Shown here: positions 1 through 8,147 of the stretch, piece by piece
Numbering within the stretch: the first letter of the stretch is position 1
Layout: every line of letters starts with the position of its first letter
Source of the DNA: Streptomyces sp. NBC_00234
Lineage (GTDB): Bacteria > Actinomycetota > Actinomycetes > Streptomycetales > Streptomycetaceae
Assembly: GCF_036195325.1 (NCBI RefSeq)
Contig: NZ_CP108101.1
Coordinates: 1,612,001 to 1,676,000 of the forward strand
Direction of reading: 5' to 3'
DNA length: 64,000 nucleotides
Notes under the pieces: generated by a model
Told to the model about the DNA's origin: nothing
The model's input: the letters and a program-made list of their open reading frames with translations, nothing else
The model's database searches: none
Made by a program: the position numbers and the translations under genes

Positions 1-616
1 TGCCCTTCTGGGCCGTCTCCACGAGGTAGAGCCGCAGCTTCTCGTTGACCGTGAAGGAGAACCCGCCGACCTCGCTGATGGCCTCGGTGACGCCCTCGAA
101 CAGTCCGGGGTGCTTGTCGACGAGGAATCTGGCGCCGTAGGTGCCGCCCGCCTCCTCGTCCGCGAGGAAGGCCAGGACGATGTCGCGCGGAGGCTTGCGG
201 CCACTGCGCATGCGGTCACGGACGACCGCGAGGGTCATGGCGTCCATGTCCTTCATGTCGACCGCGCCGCGGCCCCAGACGCAGCCGTCCGCGATCTCGC
301 CGGAGAACGGGTCGTGCGTCCAGTCGGCCGCGTTGGCCGGCACCACGTCGGTGTGCCCGTGGATCAGGAGCGCGGGCCGGGACCGGTCCTCGCCCTCGAT
401 GCGGGCCACGGTGGAGGCGCGACCCTTGTGGGATTCGAAGATCTGCGGTTCGAGCCCGACCTCGGCGAGCTTCTCCGCGACGTACTCGGCGGCGAGCCGC
501 TCCCCCGGCCCCGAGTGGTCCCCGTAGTTGCTGGTGTCGATCCGGATCAGGTCACGGCAGAGGTCCACGACCTCGTCCTCGCCGGAGACGGTCCGCGCCG
601 TGTTGGTCTCGCTCAC
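1..616 (-). CDS. M20 family metallopeptidase (partial, C-terminus beyond window)
   Basis: Reads on the minus strand from a GTG at 614-616 with a purine-rich GGAAGGA ribosome site just upstream, and runs off the left edge after about 205 codons. The visible part has the M20 peptidase/deacylase layout: an N-terminal segment ending in the metal-binding LIHGHTDVVP stretch, then WGRGAVDMKD (bridging Asp) and the catalytic-base region LADEEAGG. These motifs belong to di-zinc amidohydrolases such as ArgE, DapE and dipeptidases. Which substrate is used (peptide, acyl-amino acid) cannot be told from this half. No signal peptide, so probably cytosolic. The gene is transcribed away from the tRNA gene to its right. 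Confidence 0.9.
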   Translation of the reverse strand, partial: MSETNTARTVSGEDEVVDLCRDLIRIDTSNYGDHSGPGERLAAEYVAEKLAEVGLEPQIFESHKGRASTVARIEGEDRSRPALLIHGHTDVVPANAADWTHDPFSGEIADGCVWGRGAVDMKDMDAMTLAVVRDRMRSGRKPPRDIVLAFLADEEAGGTYGARFLVDKHPGLFEGVTEAISEVGGFSFTVNEKLRLYLVETAQKG

Positions 617-725
617 GCTGCTTCCTTCCACTGTCGCTGTGGTGCTCCCCCACATCCTCCCGCGCCCGCCCCGTGGGCCCAAGGGCGCCCACCCGGGCGT
701 CCGCCCTTCGCGCCGCCCCTGGCGT

Positions 726-754
726 GATCGAGCACCCCCGAATGTTTGCTATGG
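726..754 (+). promoter_or_regulatory. Possible promoter of the tRNA-Leu gene
   Basis: A TATGGT hexamer at 749-754 fits the actinobacterial -10 pattern TANNNT and lies about 44 nt before the tRNA. The matching -35 position (about 726-731) is weak. This is inferred from position and pattern only. Confidence 0.3.
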
Positions 755-797
755 TTTTCCACGTCGGAACGGGCCGGGCCCGCGAGACAGACACCTT

Positions 798-885
798 GTC
801 CGGGTGGCGGAATGGCAGACGCGCTAGCTTGAGGTGCTAGTGCCCTTTATCGGGCGTGGGGGTTCAAGTCCCCCCTCGGACACCA
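798..885 (+). tRNA. tRNA-Leu (anticodon GAG)
   Basis: An 88-nt class II tRNA with encoded CCA. The 7-bp acceptor stem pairs GTCCGGG with CTCGGAC (one G-U). The anticodon arm is CTAGC-TTGAGGT-GCTAG, giving anticodon GAG, which reads CUC/CUU leucine codons. A long variable arm (TGCCCTTTATCGGGCG) follows, as expected for leucine tRNA, then the T arm GGGGGTTCAAGTCCCCC and discriminator A plus CCA at 883-885. Confidence 0.97.
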
Positions 886-909
886 CGGGTAATCCGCGGG
901 TTACCGGAG

Positions 910-947
910 AGTGCTGGTTGAGATTCGTCTCGACCAGCACTTTTTTG
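910..947 (+). terminator. Rho-independent terminator after tRNA-Leu
   Basis: A 14-bp stem (910-923 with 928-941, one G-U pair) closed by a TTCG tetraloop and followed by a run of T (941-946). This is an unusually canonical intrinsic terminator for a high-GC genome, and it lies directly downstream of the tRNA. Confidence 0.92.
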
Positions 948-1007
948 TTGTCCTGAGTGGGCTGCTTCGTGGGCTCCCGGCACAAGCCCCCCTTCGGACA
1001 CCCGCAG

Positions 1008-1050
1008 GACGAATCACCGGTCGGGCTTCCGGGATCACCGGTGATTCGTC
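1008..1050. terminator. Perfect 14-bp inverted repeat downstream of the acetylesterase gene
   Basis: GACGAATCACCGGT at 1008-1021 is perfectly repeated in inverse at 1037-1050 around a 15-nt spacer. It lies just past the stop codon of the minus-strand esterase gene and faces the tRNA unit, so a factor-assisted or bidirectional terminator is the likely role. There is no T-run. Confidence 0.55.
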
Positions 1051-1082
1051 GCCCACCCGGCCTGATGGGCCTCCCGGGTGCG

Positions 1083-2132
1083 TCAGCGGATCGCGCGCCG
1101 AGGAACGAGCCCCTGGGCGCCTAGTTCGTCCAGGACGAGTGCGGCGTACTCGGTGGCCCCGCGCGTGGAGGTGTGGGTGTTGTCGCGCCGCTCGTTGTAG
1201 AGGTAGAGGGCCTTGGAGCCCTCCGGGCCGAGCTCCTCCACCCGCGCCCTGGTCAGGGCGGTGAGGTCGACGAGCGGGGTGTCGTGCTCGATGGCGAGCG
1301 CGCGTATCTCGGCGGGCAGGTCCACCCCCAGGCCGTTGACGAGGAGCGCGGTGCCGTTGTCGAGGGTTCCGTCGGCGTTGAACCAGCGGCGGACGATCGG
1401 CGTGACGAGGACGGGCTGCCCGCCCTCCGCCCGTACACCCCGGATCATCGCGGTGAGGTTGGCGCGGTAGGTCTCGCGGTCGGTCTGCTTGTCGTTGTGG
1501 GCGAGCTGGATCAGGACGAGGTCGCCGTGGCCGATCCGGGACCGGAGTGCGGGGAAGAGCGCCGGGTTGTCGAGGAAGGACTGCGAACCCTCCCCCGAAT
1601 CGGCGTAGTTGGCGACGGTCAGCCGGTCGGTGAGGTACTGGGGAAGCTGTTGCCCCCAGCCGGAATAGGGGTCACCGGGCTGGTCGCAGACGGTGGAGTC
1701 GCCCGCGAGGAGGATCTGCGGCGTACGGACCGGAGTGACACGGAGCGCGGCGAGCTGCGGGGCCGTACCACCGAAGGTGAGGTCGAGCCCGGGGCTTCCG
1801 GCGGGTCCGGTCGGCTCGCCCTCCGGGTCGCGCACATCCACGGTGAAGCTGCGGCGCACGGTCCGGCCCGCGGCGTTCGGGGTCTCGGCGAGCATGGTTC
1901 TGCGCGTCTCGGCAGTGACACCCGTGGAACCGGCCTCCACGCCGCCGCCGAGAAGCGCCGAGACGCGGTAGGTACCGGGGGCTACGTCGAAGTGGCAGAC
2001 GAACGGTGCGGTGCCGGTGCAGTGGCCCAGGCCGGTCGGGTCACCGTCGGCCCGTGCGGGGGCCGCGGTCAGGGCGGTCAGGGCGGCGGCCGTGGTGCAG
2101 GCGGCCAACAGGGCGGAAGCTGCTCGGCGCAT
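1083..2132 (-). CDS. Secreted rhamnogalacturonan acetylesterase (SGNH/GDSL, CE12-like)
   Basis: 349 aa. Residues 1-28 form a Sec signal peptide (Arg-rich start, Ala/Leu core, APARA cleavage area). A beta-rich N-terminal domain spans about 30-130, followed by an SGNH esterase domain. The nucleophile block is GDSTVCD (144-150, Ser146), an AHND block lies at 211-214 in place of GxND, and the catalytic Asp/His are in DNTH (317-320). This arrangement is that of rhamnogalacturonan acetylesterases, which remove acetyl groups from pectin so that lyases can act. It is transcribed divergently from a PL9 pectate lyase across a promoter region with two dyads, and lies in a pectin-degrading island with PL3 and PL11 enzymes. 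Confidence 0.88.
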   Translation of the reverse strand: MRRAASALLAACTTAAALTALTAAPARADGDPTGLGHCTGTAPFVCHFDVAPGTYRVSALLGGGVEAGSTGVTAETRRTMLAETPNAAGRTVRRSFTVDVRDPEGEPTGPAGSPGLDLTFGGTAPQLAALRVTPVRTPQILLAGDSTVCDQPGDPYSGWGQQLPQYLTDRLTVANYADSGEGSQSFLDNPALFPALRSRIGHGDLVLIQLAHNDKQTDRETYRANLTAMIRGVRAEGGQPVLVTPIVRRWFNADGTLDNGTALLVNGLGVDLPAEIRALAIEHDTPLVDLTALTRARVEELGPEGSKALYLYNERRDNTHTSTRGATEYAALVLDELGAQGLVPRRAIR

Positions 2133-2159
2133 GGAGGCGCTCCTCGGATCGAAGTCGGA

Positions 2160-2210
2160 TTGAATGGATTCAACCGCAGGACCATACGACGAGTTGGTAA
2201 GCGCTATCTA
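2160..2210. promoter_or_regulatory. Divergent promoter region of the acetylesterase and PL9 lyase genes, two dyads
   Basis: The perfect palindrome TTGAATGGATTCAA (2160-2173) is followed 20-odd nt later by TTGGTAAGCGCTATC (2194-2208). The AGCGCT core of the latter resembles operators of LacI-family sugar regulators, although its right half-site is degenerate. The position between two divergent pectinolytic genes suggests shared substrate control. Not verified. Confidence 0.4.
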
Positions 2211-2332
2211 CAGGGCGGCGTGCGGCAACTCATCCGGTGACCGGTGGCGACAAGGGGATGGAGGCCGCCCTGCGGACGCGAGAAGCCGGGCCGCCTCCGC
2301 GCCAGCACCTCTCCAGGAAAGGACCGACTGCC

Positions 2333-3484
2333 GTGAGCAGCACCGGACGCCACCGCAGGACCCGTACCGTCGCCATCGCCGCCGCTGTCGCCGTCACGGC
2401 GGGCGCGGGAGGCGTCTGCCTGGGCCTCGCCCCGGATGATGCCGATGCCGCGGGAAGCACCGTCGTCGTATCGACGACCGCGGCGCTGCAGAGCGCGGTC
2501 GCCGAGGCCACGGCCGGCACCGTCATCCAGGTCCGCGGGGGTACGTACTACCCCACCGGCACTCTGAAGAGCACGGCGAACGGCACCTCCGCCGCGCGGA
2601 TCACCCTCATCGCGTACGGCGGCGAGAAGGTGCGGATCGACGGCTCGAAGCTGGCCGCCGGATCCTGGCTGGCCGGGATCTACGGCGACTACTGGACCGT
2701 CCAGAACGTCACCTTCCAGAACTCCCCCGCTCAGGGCTTCGTCGCGACCTCGTCCGTCGGCGGCCTCTTCAAGAACGTGGTCACCGCGAACAACGGCGAC
2801 TCCGGATTCACCCTGCGCGGCGACGGCACGACCGACAACCTCGTGCAGAATCTGGACAGTTACGGCAACTACGACGCCGCGAACCACGGCCAGAACGCCG
2901 ACGGACTCGCCGTCAAGTTCGGTTCGGGCGAGGGCAACAGGATCACCGGGGCGCGTCTGTACAACAACGCGGACGACGGCATGGACCTGTGGCAGTTCGC
3001 GGGCCCCGTCACGATCGAGCACACCTGGGCCTTCGGCAACGGCAGGAACCGCTGGAACGACTCCGCCTTCGAAGGCAACGGCAACGGCTTCAAGCTCGGC
3101 GGCGGCGGTGCGGTCGCCGCGCACCGGGTGAACAACAACGCGGCCTGGGACAACACGCTCCACGGCTTCACCGAGAACAGCAACCCGGGCCAGATCCTCC
3201 TCAACCGCAACACCGCGTACGCCAACAAGGAATCCGGCTACTACGTCGCGACGGGCAGGGCCAGGCTCGCCGGGAACCTCGCCGTCGCCAACGGGGCAGG
3301 CCCGGCGGAGCTGGGCGGTTCCACGGTCTCGGCCGCCAACAACTGGGACGGCGGAGTGGCGACGCCCGCCTTCAGGTCCACCGATGCCGCCACCGTGTAC
3401 GGCGCCCGCGGGACGGACGGATCGCTCCCCGCGACGGCCTTCCTGACCACGGGCAGCGACACGATCGGATCGACCATGAACTGA
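2333..3484 (+). CDS. Secreted pectate lyase, polysaccharide lyase family 9
   Basis: 383 aa from a GTG at 2333, chosen because AGGAAAGGA sits about 9 nt upstream; an in-frame ATG further upstream lacks such a site. The N-terminus is an Arg-rich Sec signal peptide ending near DADA. The mature protein is a right-handed parallel beta-helix type with repeated Asn-rich turns. The diagnostic PL9 stretch runs NADGLAVKFGSGEGN, with the presumed Brønsted-base Lys, to YNNADDGMDLW (calcium-binding Asp). It cleaves homogalacturonan by beta-elimination. It is divergent from the CE12 esterase and convergent with the PL3 lyase, separated from the latter by a strong hairpin. No carbohydrate-binding module. 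Confidence 0.9.
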   Translation: MSSTGRHRRTRTVAIAAAVAVTAGAGGVCLGLAPDDADAAGSTVVVSTTAALQSAVAEATAGTVIQVRGGTYYPTGTLKSTANGTSAARITLIAYGGEKVRIDGSKLAAGSWLAGIYGDYWTVQNVTFQNSPAQGFVATSSVGGLFKNVVTANNGDSGFTLRGDGTTDNLVQNLDSYGNYDAANHGQNADGLAVKFGSGEGNRITGARLYNNADDGMDLWQFAGPVTIEHTWAFGNGRNRWNDSAFEGNGNGFKLGGGGAVAAHRVNNNAAWDNTLHGFTENSNPGQILLNRNTAYANKESGYYVATGRARLAGNLAVANGAGPAELGGSTVSAANNWDGGVATPAFRSTDAATVYGARGTDGSLPATAFLTTGSDTIGSTMN

Positions 3485-3499
3485 GTGGCACGCACCGCA

Positions 3500-3530
3500 G
3501 CGCCCCCGCCGGGTCCCGCCGGCGGGGCGC
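3500..3530. terminator. Bidirectional hairpin between convergent pectate lyase genes
   Basis: GCGCCCCCGCCGG (3500-3512) pairs with CCGGCGGGGCGC (3519-3530), with one bulged C, in the 60-bp gap between two convergent stop codons. GC-rich with no T-run, as is common in Streptomyces. Confidence 0.6.
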
Positions 3531-3545
3531 GCGAGTGTCATGCGA

Positions 3546-4385
3546 TTACTGGTAGCTGATGTCCGAGGCCGTGAAGCGGCAGTACGTGCCGTCGGGGCCC
3601 GTACCCGTCTTCGGCGGCTCGGCGCCCGTGTTGTTGCCGGTGAACCGGTCACAGGTGGCGATCTTCTTGCTGCTGTCTCCGTGGATACGGATGTTGCGCA
3701 GCGCCGCCGTGTCACCGTAGTTGGTGTTGATGCCGACGATCGACTTGCCGGGGGCGGTGATGTCGACGTCGTTGACGATGATCGTCCGCTTGTACTGCGT
3801 CGAGCAGTTTCCGCAGGAGCGGACCAGCTTGCCGAAGTCGGACACCTGGAACTTGGTGACGACGAGCTTGCCGGCTCCGTTGAACTGGAAGACCTTGTCG
3901 GACGCCTTCCTGGCGCCGCCGCCGTACACCGTGTAGACGGAACCGGCGGACTTGCCCTTGAAGGTCGCGGCGTCCTCGCCGACGTCCTCCCACCAGACGT
4001 TCTGCAGCGTGCAGCTGCCGGCGCAGTGGATGCCGTCCGCGGCCGGGGAGCCGAGGACGACGTTCTTCAGGACCGCGCCGTCCTTCAGCTGGAATATCGG
4101 GTCCTGACCCTCGTCCTGGCCGTCGCCGCCCAGCTCTCCGCTGCCGTAGAAGCGCTTGAGGCCGCCGTCGTACGTGCCCGACACCTCGATCGTCGCGGAC
4201 ACCGCCTGCTGGCCCTTGGGGGTCGGCCAGGCAGCGGCGGCGCCGGCCGGCGACAGCATGACGTTGGTGGCGATCGCGGCACCGGTCAGCCCGACCGCGG
4301 CGGTCAGTGCCCCGATGGCGCGGCGCCGCGTCAGGCGCCGCTTGCGTCCCTTGCGCAGTTCGGATCGTCGACTCAGTTGACTCAT
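3546..4385 (-). CDS. Exported pectate lyase, polysaccharide lyase family 3
   Basis: 279 aa. Two candidate ATGs lie 9 nt apart. The one at 4385 is preferred because GAGGA lies 9 nt before it, while it abuts the upstream ATG. The N-terminus has TRRRAIGALTAAVGL, a twin-arginine-like signal, so Tat export is likely. The mature domain (from about residue 50) carries the PL3 signatures ADGIHCAGSCTLQNVWWEDV and NTNYGDTAALRNIRI, with Cys pairs expected to form disulfides. These are calcium-dependent lyases active on low-methylated pectin. The sigma factor pair lies directly upstream in the same direction with a 105-bp gap, so co-transcription is possible. Confidence 0.9.
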   Translation of the reverse strand: MSQLSRRSELRKGRKRRLTRRRAIGALTAAVGLTGAAIATNVMLSPAGAAAAWPTPKGQQAVSATIEVSGTYDGGLKRFYGSGELGGDGQDEGQDPIFQLKDGAVLKNVVLGSPAADGIHCAGSCTLQNVWWEDVGEDAATFKGKSAGSVYTVYGGGARKASDKVFQFNGAGKLVVTKFQVSDFGKLVRSCGNCSTQYKRTIIVNDVDITAPGKSIVGINTNYGDTAALRNIRIHGDSSKKIATCDRFTGNNTGAEPPKTGTGPDGTYCRFTASDISYQ

Positions 4386-4490
4386 GTGGTCCATTCCTCG
4401 GGTGTGGGGGTGACCTCTCGTTCACTGGTCGCCGCCGCCCGGCCCCGGGGTTGCCGCGGAATCGAGAATTCCTGGCGGCGCCCCCGGGCC

Positions 4491-5315
4491 TCAGTCCGAG
4501 GTCGGTGCGAAGTCGCCCCGCACGTCGTCCCGTTCGACCGGAGAGCCAGCGGCGGCGGCCTCGACCGCGTACACGTCGTCGCCCGCGTCCCGCTGTCCCT
4601 CGGCGTGGTTGTACTGCCCGGCGAAGACGTGCGCACCGGCCGGCACGGTCCGTCCCGGCCTGAGGGACCATCGGTAGACAAGGAAGCCGTCGTCCTCGTC
4701 CACCGACACGTCGAAGTCCTCGGAGGGCAGCGAGCGCCAGTTGCCGGTGTCCGCCACCCCGCCGGTCCGTGCGATGCGCAGCTCGACGGAGAGCGAGGTC
4801 AGCGGCTTCTTCGCCTTGACGGTGACATTGCTCTGCGCCCACTGCGAGCTGCTGCCCGGGTCGATCGAGCCGTCCGCCCACAGCAGGTCCGCAGCGGACG
4901 GGCTCGGCGAGGGCTCGCTCTCCGGGGTGACGGACGGGCGCTGTGTGTGCGGAGTCCTGGTCGGCCGCGGCGTGGGCGGGGCCGGCGGGCGGGACGTGCG
5001 GCGGGGCTCGGGGGTCGCCGACGGAGTCGTCGGTGCGGCCACGGGGGCGGTGGTCGTCGCCACGGTCTGCGGGCGCGGGTCCTCGTCGCTCACGGCGGAA
5101 GCGACGGCGTACCCGCCGACGGCGAAGAGGCCGGCCACGGACGCGGTCGTGCTCACGACACGCAGCCAGGACATCGCCGGCCTGTGGTCCCGGTGCGCCG
5201 CCGGGACCTCGCGTCCGCTCATGCCACGCTCCACCCGGGCACGCATGCGCTCCCGGTCGGGCCGGTGCAGGTACGCCGCGCCCCGCAGGCGGCGGCGCAG
5301 GTCGTCGTCCTTCAT
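4491..5315 (-). CDS. Proline-rich single-pass membrane protein, partner of the sigma factor
   Basis: 274 aa. About 47 cytosolic residues (Arg-rich; RRRLRGAAYLHRPDRERM) precede one membrane helix at roughly 49-71, a Pro/Thr/Ser-rich stalk (about 75-140) and an extracytoplasmic beta-rich domain to the C-terminus. Its ATG overlaps the sigma-factor stop by 4 nt, so it is translationally coupled. Coupling and topology suggest a regulator of that sigma factor. No zinc anti-sigma HxxxCxxC motif is visible, so an anti-sigma role is inference only. The extracytoplasmic domain has features of a surface or sensor domain but I do not recognise its family. It lies between pectinase genes. Confidence 0.75.
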   Translation of the reverse strand: MKDDDLRRRLRGAAYLHRPDRERMRARVERGMSGREVPAAHRDHRPAMSWLRVVSTTASVAGLFAVGGYAVASAVSDEDPRPQTVATTTAPVAAPTTPSATPEPRRTSRPPAPPTPRPTRTPHTQRPSVTPESEPSPSPSAADLLWADGSIDPGSSSQWAQSNVTVKAKKPLTSLSVELRIARTGGVADTGNWRSLPSEDFDVSVDEDDGFLVYRWSLRPGRTVPAGAHVFAGQYNHAEGQRDAGDDVYAVEAAAAGSPVERDDVRGDFAPTSD

Positions 5316-5860
5316 GCTGTCCTCCCTCCCGGGGCCGTGGCCCGGACCCGTGCCACTCCGGGGAGCGGGGTCAACTGCCGCTGCAGTTCGGCCATTCCCT
5401 TCGAGGTCTGGCTCTTCACCGTACCCACCGAGATCCCCAGCGCGAGAGCCGTGTCCTTCTCGGAGAGGTCGAAGGCGTGCCTCAGAACCACGCAGGCACG
5501 CTTGCGGAAGGGCAGTCCGCTCAGCGCCTTCTGTACGTCGACCACGGCAGGTACGTCCGGACCGTCCGTCACCTCGCTCTGGTTCGACCAGAACAGCGTG
5601 ACCCTTCTGCGTTCGCGCACCGCGCCACGGATGCGGCTCCGCGCCATGTTGGCCACCACTCCACGGGCGTACGCGACGGGATACTCGGCGGCGCGCATCC
5701 GGTCCCAGCGGCGCCAGAGCGCGAGCAGGGCATCCGCTGCCAGGTCGTCCGCACCGGCGGCGTCGCCGGTCAGCAGGTGCGCGAGGCGCGAGAGTTCGGC
5801 GAAATGTGCCTCGAAGAAGGCATCGAACTCCCTGGTCGCGTCATCCACGGCCGCACACAT
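5312..5860 (-). CDS. SigE-family extracytoplasmic-function sigma factor
   Basis: 182 aa from the ATG at 5860, which has GCGAGG 5 nt upstream; a GTG at 5875 is an alternative giving 187 aa. Region 2 (FDAFFEAHFAELSRLAHLL, then DDLAADALLALWRRW) and region 4 (ALSGLPFRKRACVVLRHAFDLS..GISVGTVKSQTSKGMAEL) match the actinobacterial SigE-family ECF group. It should direct RNA polymerase to a small target set. It is coupled to the membrane protein downstream and divergent from the PL11 lyase gene, inside a pectin-utilisation island. Control of those lyases by this sigma factor is a testable inference. Confidence 0.9.
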   Translation of the reverse strand: MCAAVDDATREFDAFFEAHFAELSRLAHLLTGDAAGADDLAADALLALWRRWDRMRAAEYPVAYARGVVANMARSRIRGAVRERRRVTLFWSNQSEVTDGPDVPAVVDVQKALSGLPFRKRACVVLRHAFDLSEKDTALALGISVGTVKSQTSKGMAELQRQLTPLPGVARVRATAPGGRTA

Positions 5861-6072
5861 GGGCACCTCGCTCACCCGAACCTGCGCTGTTCGTTATTTC
5901 GTACAACATCTGGAATGCCGAACGGCGAACGATAGGGGCGTGCACATCAGAGGTCAAACAGCCGACGGGGCACCGCTGTCCGGGCTGCGCCGACTCGGCA
6001 GGGGCGGCAACCTTCCGGCGGCCGGCGGCGACCAGGAGACGTATCCCCCACACCGAGGACGACGAGGTCACC

Positions 6073-8007
6073 ATGTCCGGATCCCCGCATGTCTCCCGCC
6101 GGCGCCGCCGCCGGGGCCGCACGTTCGCCGGCGGAGTGCTCGCCGCCGCGCTCACCGTGACGGCGGGCGTTCTGGCGGCCGGCCGGCCCGCCGGGGCGGT
6201 CCAGGAGATCTCCGCGCCCGCCAACAGGGCCACGGCGGCCCTGGCCGCCGCCCGCGTGGCCGAGAAACTGGACCGCGGGCCGGTCGCCGTGCCCGCGAGC
6301 GGGGGCGTGCTGGTCACCTGGCGCATGCTCGGCAGCGACCCGGAGAGCGTGACCTTCCGGCTGTACCGCGGTTCCGCGCTGATCGCGGAGACCGGAAAGA
6401 CCAACTTCCTCGACACGGAGGGAGGTTCCGGGTCCTCGTACGAGATCCGGGCCGTCGTGAACGGTGTCGAGCAGCCCGGCGAGAAGACCGGTGTCTGGGC
6501 CTCGGGCCGTCTCGACATCCCCCTCGACAAGCCGGCGGGCGGAACGACCCGGGACGGCGTCGCCTACACCTACTCCGCCAACGACGCCTCCACCGCGGAC
6601 CTGGACGGCGACGGCGCCTACGAACTGGTGCTGAAATGGGTGCCGTCCAACGCCACGGACGTGGCCAACTCCGGTACCTGTACGGGGCCGACGGTCTACG
6701 ACGCGTACGAGCTGAGCGGCAAGCGGCTGTGGCGCGTCGACCTCGGGACGAATGTGCGCAGCGGTTCGCACTACGACTCGTTCCAGGTGTACGACTACGA
6801 CGGCGACGGCAGGGCCGAGATGGCCGTGCGTACCTCCGACGGCTCCAGGGACGCGGCGGGCACGGTCATCGGCGACCCGGCGGCCTCGCACCTCGCCGCC
6901 GACTGCGCGGTGCTGAGCGGGCCCGAGTTCCTGTCCGTCTTCGACGGGCGGACCGGCAGGGTGATGGACTCCGTCCCCTTCGCGCCCGCCCGGGGCGCCG
7001 TCTCCGACTGGGGCGACACCTGGGGCAACCGGGAGGGCCGGCTGCTCTCCGCGACCGCATACGTCAGCGGTTCCGCACCGAGCATGATCTTCAGCCGGGG
7101 CATCTACGAGCGCATCGCGATCGCCGCGTACGACTGGAACGGCACCGACCTCACCCGCCGCTGGACGTTCGACACCAACAGCTCCACCAACGCGGGCAAG
7201 GGCTACGACCGGCAGGGCAACCACAACCTCGCGGTCGCCGACGTGGACGCGGACGGCAAGGACGAGATCGTCTACGGCGCCATGGCCGTCGACGACAACG
7301 GAAGCGGGCTGTGGACCACCGGGCTGGGGCACGGCGACGCCCTGCACGTCGGCGACCTGGACCCGGCCCGGCCCGGCCTGGAGTCCTTCAACGTGCACGA
7401 GCACACCGACGCCGCCTACGGCTACGAGATGCACGATGCGAAGACCGGCCGGATTCTGTGGGGCACCCGGACCGGAACCGATGTCGGGCGCGGCATCTGC
7501 GCGGATCTGACCCGGAGTTACGCGGGTGCCGAGTGCTGGTCGAGCGGCGGCGGGTTCTACGCGGCCGACGGCACGAAGATCGGCGACGCGGTTCCGTCCT
7601 TCGGCGGCGCGGCCTCGTACAACTCCGCCATCTGGTGGGACGGCGATGCCAACCGTGAGCTCCTGGACCACCGCTGGTCGGGCACGGCGGGCTCCGGCTA
7701 CGCCCAGGTGCTGAAGTACGACGGCTCCACCGACCTCAGCCGCATCTGGTACGACCAGGACGCCAAGTCCAGCAACTGGACCAAGGGGAATCCCGCCCTG
7801 TCGGCCGATCTCCTGGGCGACTGGCGCGAGGAGATGCTCTGGCGCAACGCGGACTCCACCGCGCTGCGGCTGTACACCACCCCGCACCCCACCGAGTTCC
7901 GGCTGCCCACACTGATGAGCGACCCCGCCTACCGGCTCGGGGTGGCCTGGCAGAACACCGGGTACAACCAGCCGCCGCAGGTCAGCTACTACCTCGGCAC
8001 GAGGTAG
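6073..8007 (+). CDS. Secreted rhamnogalacturonan endolyase, polysaccharide lyase family 11
   Basis: 644 aa from ATG 6073 (GACGAGG upstream). The signal peptide covers about residues 1-42 (RRRRRRGRTF then an Ala/Val core, RPAGA). The mature chain begins with a small beta-sandwich (VTWRMLGSDPESVTFRLYRG), followed by an eight-bladed propeller with repeated calcium-type DxDGDG motifs (STADLDGDGAYELVLKW, VYDYDGDGRAEMAVRTSDG, VADVDADGKDEIVYG). This is the architecture of bacterial YesW/YesX rhamnogalacturonan lyases. It cleaves the RG-I backbone and complements the CE12 esterase in this island. No cellulose- or pectin-binding module is appended, unlike some Streptomyces homologues. Confidence 0.93.
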   Translation: MSGSPHVSRRRRRRGRTFAGGVLAAALTVTAGVLAAGRPAGAVQEISAPANRATAALAAARVAEKLDRGPVAVPASGGVLVTWRMLGSDPESVTFRLYRGSALIAETGKTNFLDTEGGSGSSYEIRAVVNGVEQPGEKTGVWASGRLDIPLDKPAGGTTRDGVAYTYSANDASTADLDGDGAYELVLKWVPSNATDVANSGTCTGPTVYDAYELSGKRLWRVDLGTNVRSGSHYDSFQVYDYDGDGRAEMAVRTSDGSRDAAGTVIGDPAASHLAADCAVLSGPEFLSVFDGRTGRVMDSVPFAPARGAVSDWGDTWGNREGRLLSATAYVSGSAPSMIFSRGIYERIAIAAYDWNGTDLTRRWTFDTNSSTNAGKGYDRQGNHNLAVADVDADGKDEIVYGAMAVDDNGSGLWTTGLGHGDALHVGDLDPARPGLESFNVHEHTDAAYGYEMHDAKTGRILWGTRTGTDVGRGICADLTRSYAGAECWSSGGGFYAADGTKIGDAVPSFGGAASYNSAIWWDGDANRELLDHRWSGTAGSGYAQVLKYDGSTDLSRIWYDQDAKSSNWTKGNPALSADLLGDWREEMLWRNADSTALRLYTTPHPTEFRLPTLMSDPAYRLGVAWQNTGYNQPPQVSYYLGTR

Positions 8008-8090
8008 TAGCACACGCGGCGCGCGCGGGGGCCGCGGCTCATTGAGATGATGGGCCGTAGCCACACCCCGCCCACGAGAGGGACAGACCA

Positions 8091-8147
8091 GTGACCGCCC
8101 CAGCCGGCCGGAGTCCGCACCGCGAGCCTTCCGGCAGCTTCCGGTGA
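8091..8147 (+). CDS. Possible 18-codon leader ORF upstream of the pseudouridine synthase
   Basis: GTG at 8091 is preceded by GAGAGGGACAGACCA and opens an 18-residue frame ending in TGA at 8145-8147, which overlaps the next GTG start by 4 nt (GTGA). The ribosome site belongs to this frame rather than to the downstream start, which suggests translational coupling. It could also mean the annotated downstream start is wrong. Confidence 0.3.
   Translation: MTAPAGRSPHREPSGSFR

Noticed and set aside
3540..7658. 1372-codon plus-strand frame
   Set aside because: It runs across genes on both strands with no recognisable domain; shadow of the PL3, sigma and PL11 genes.
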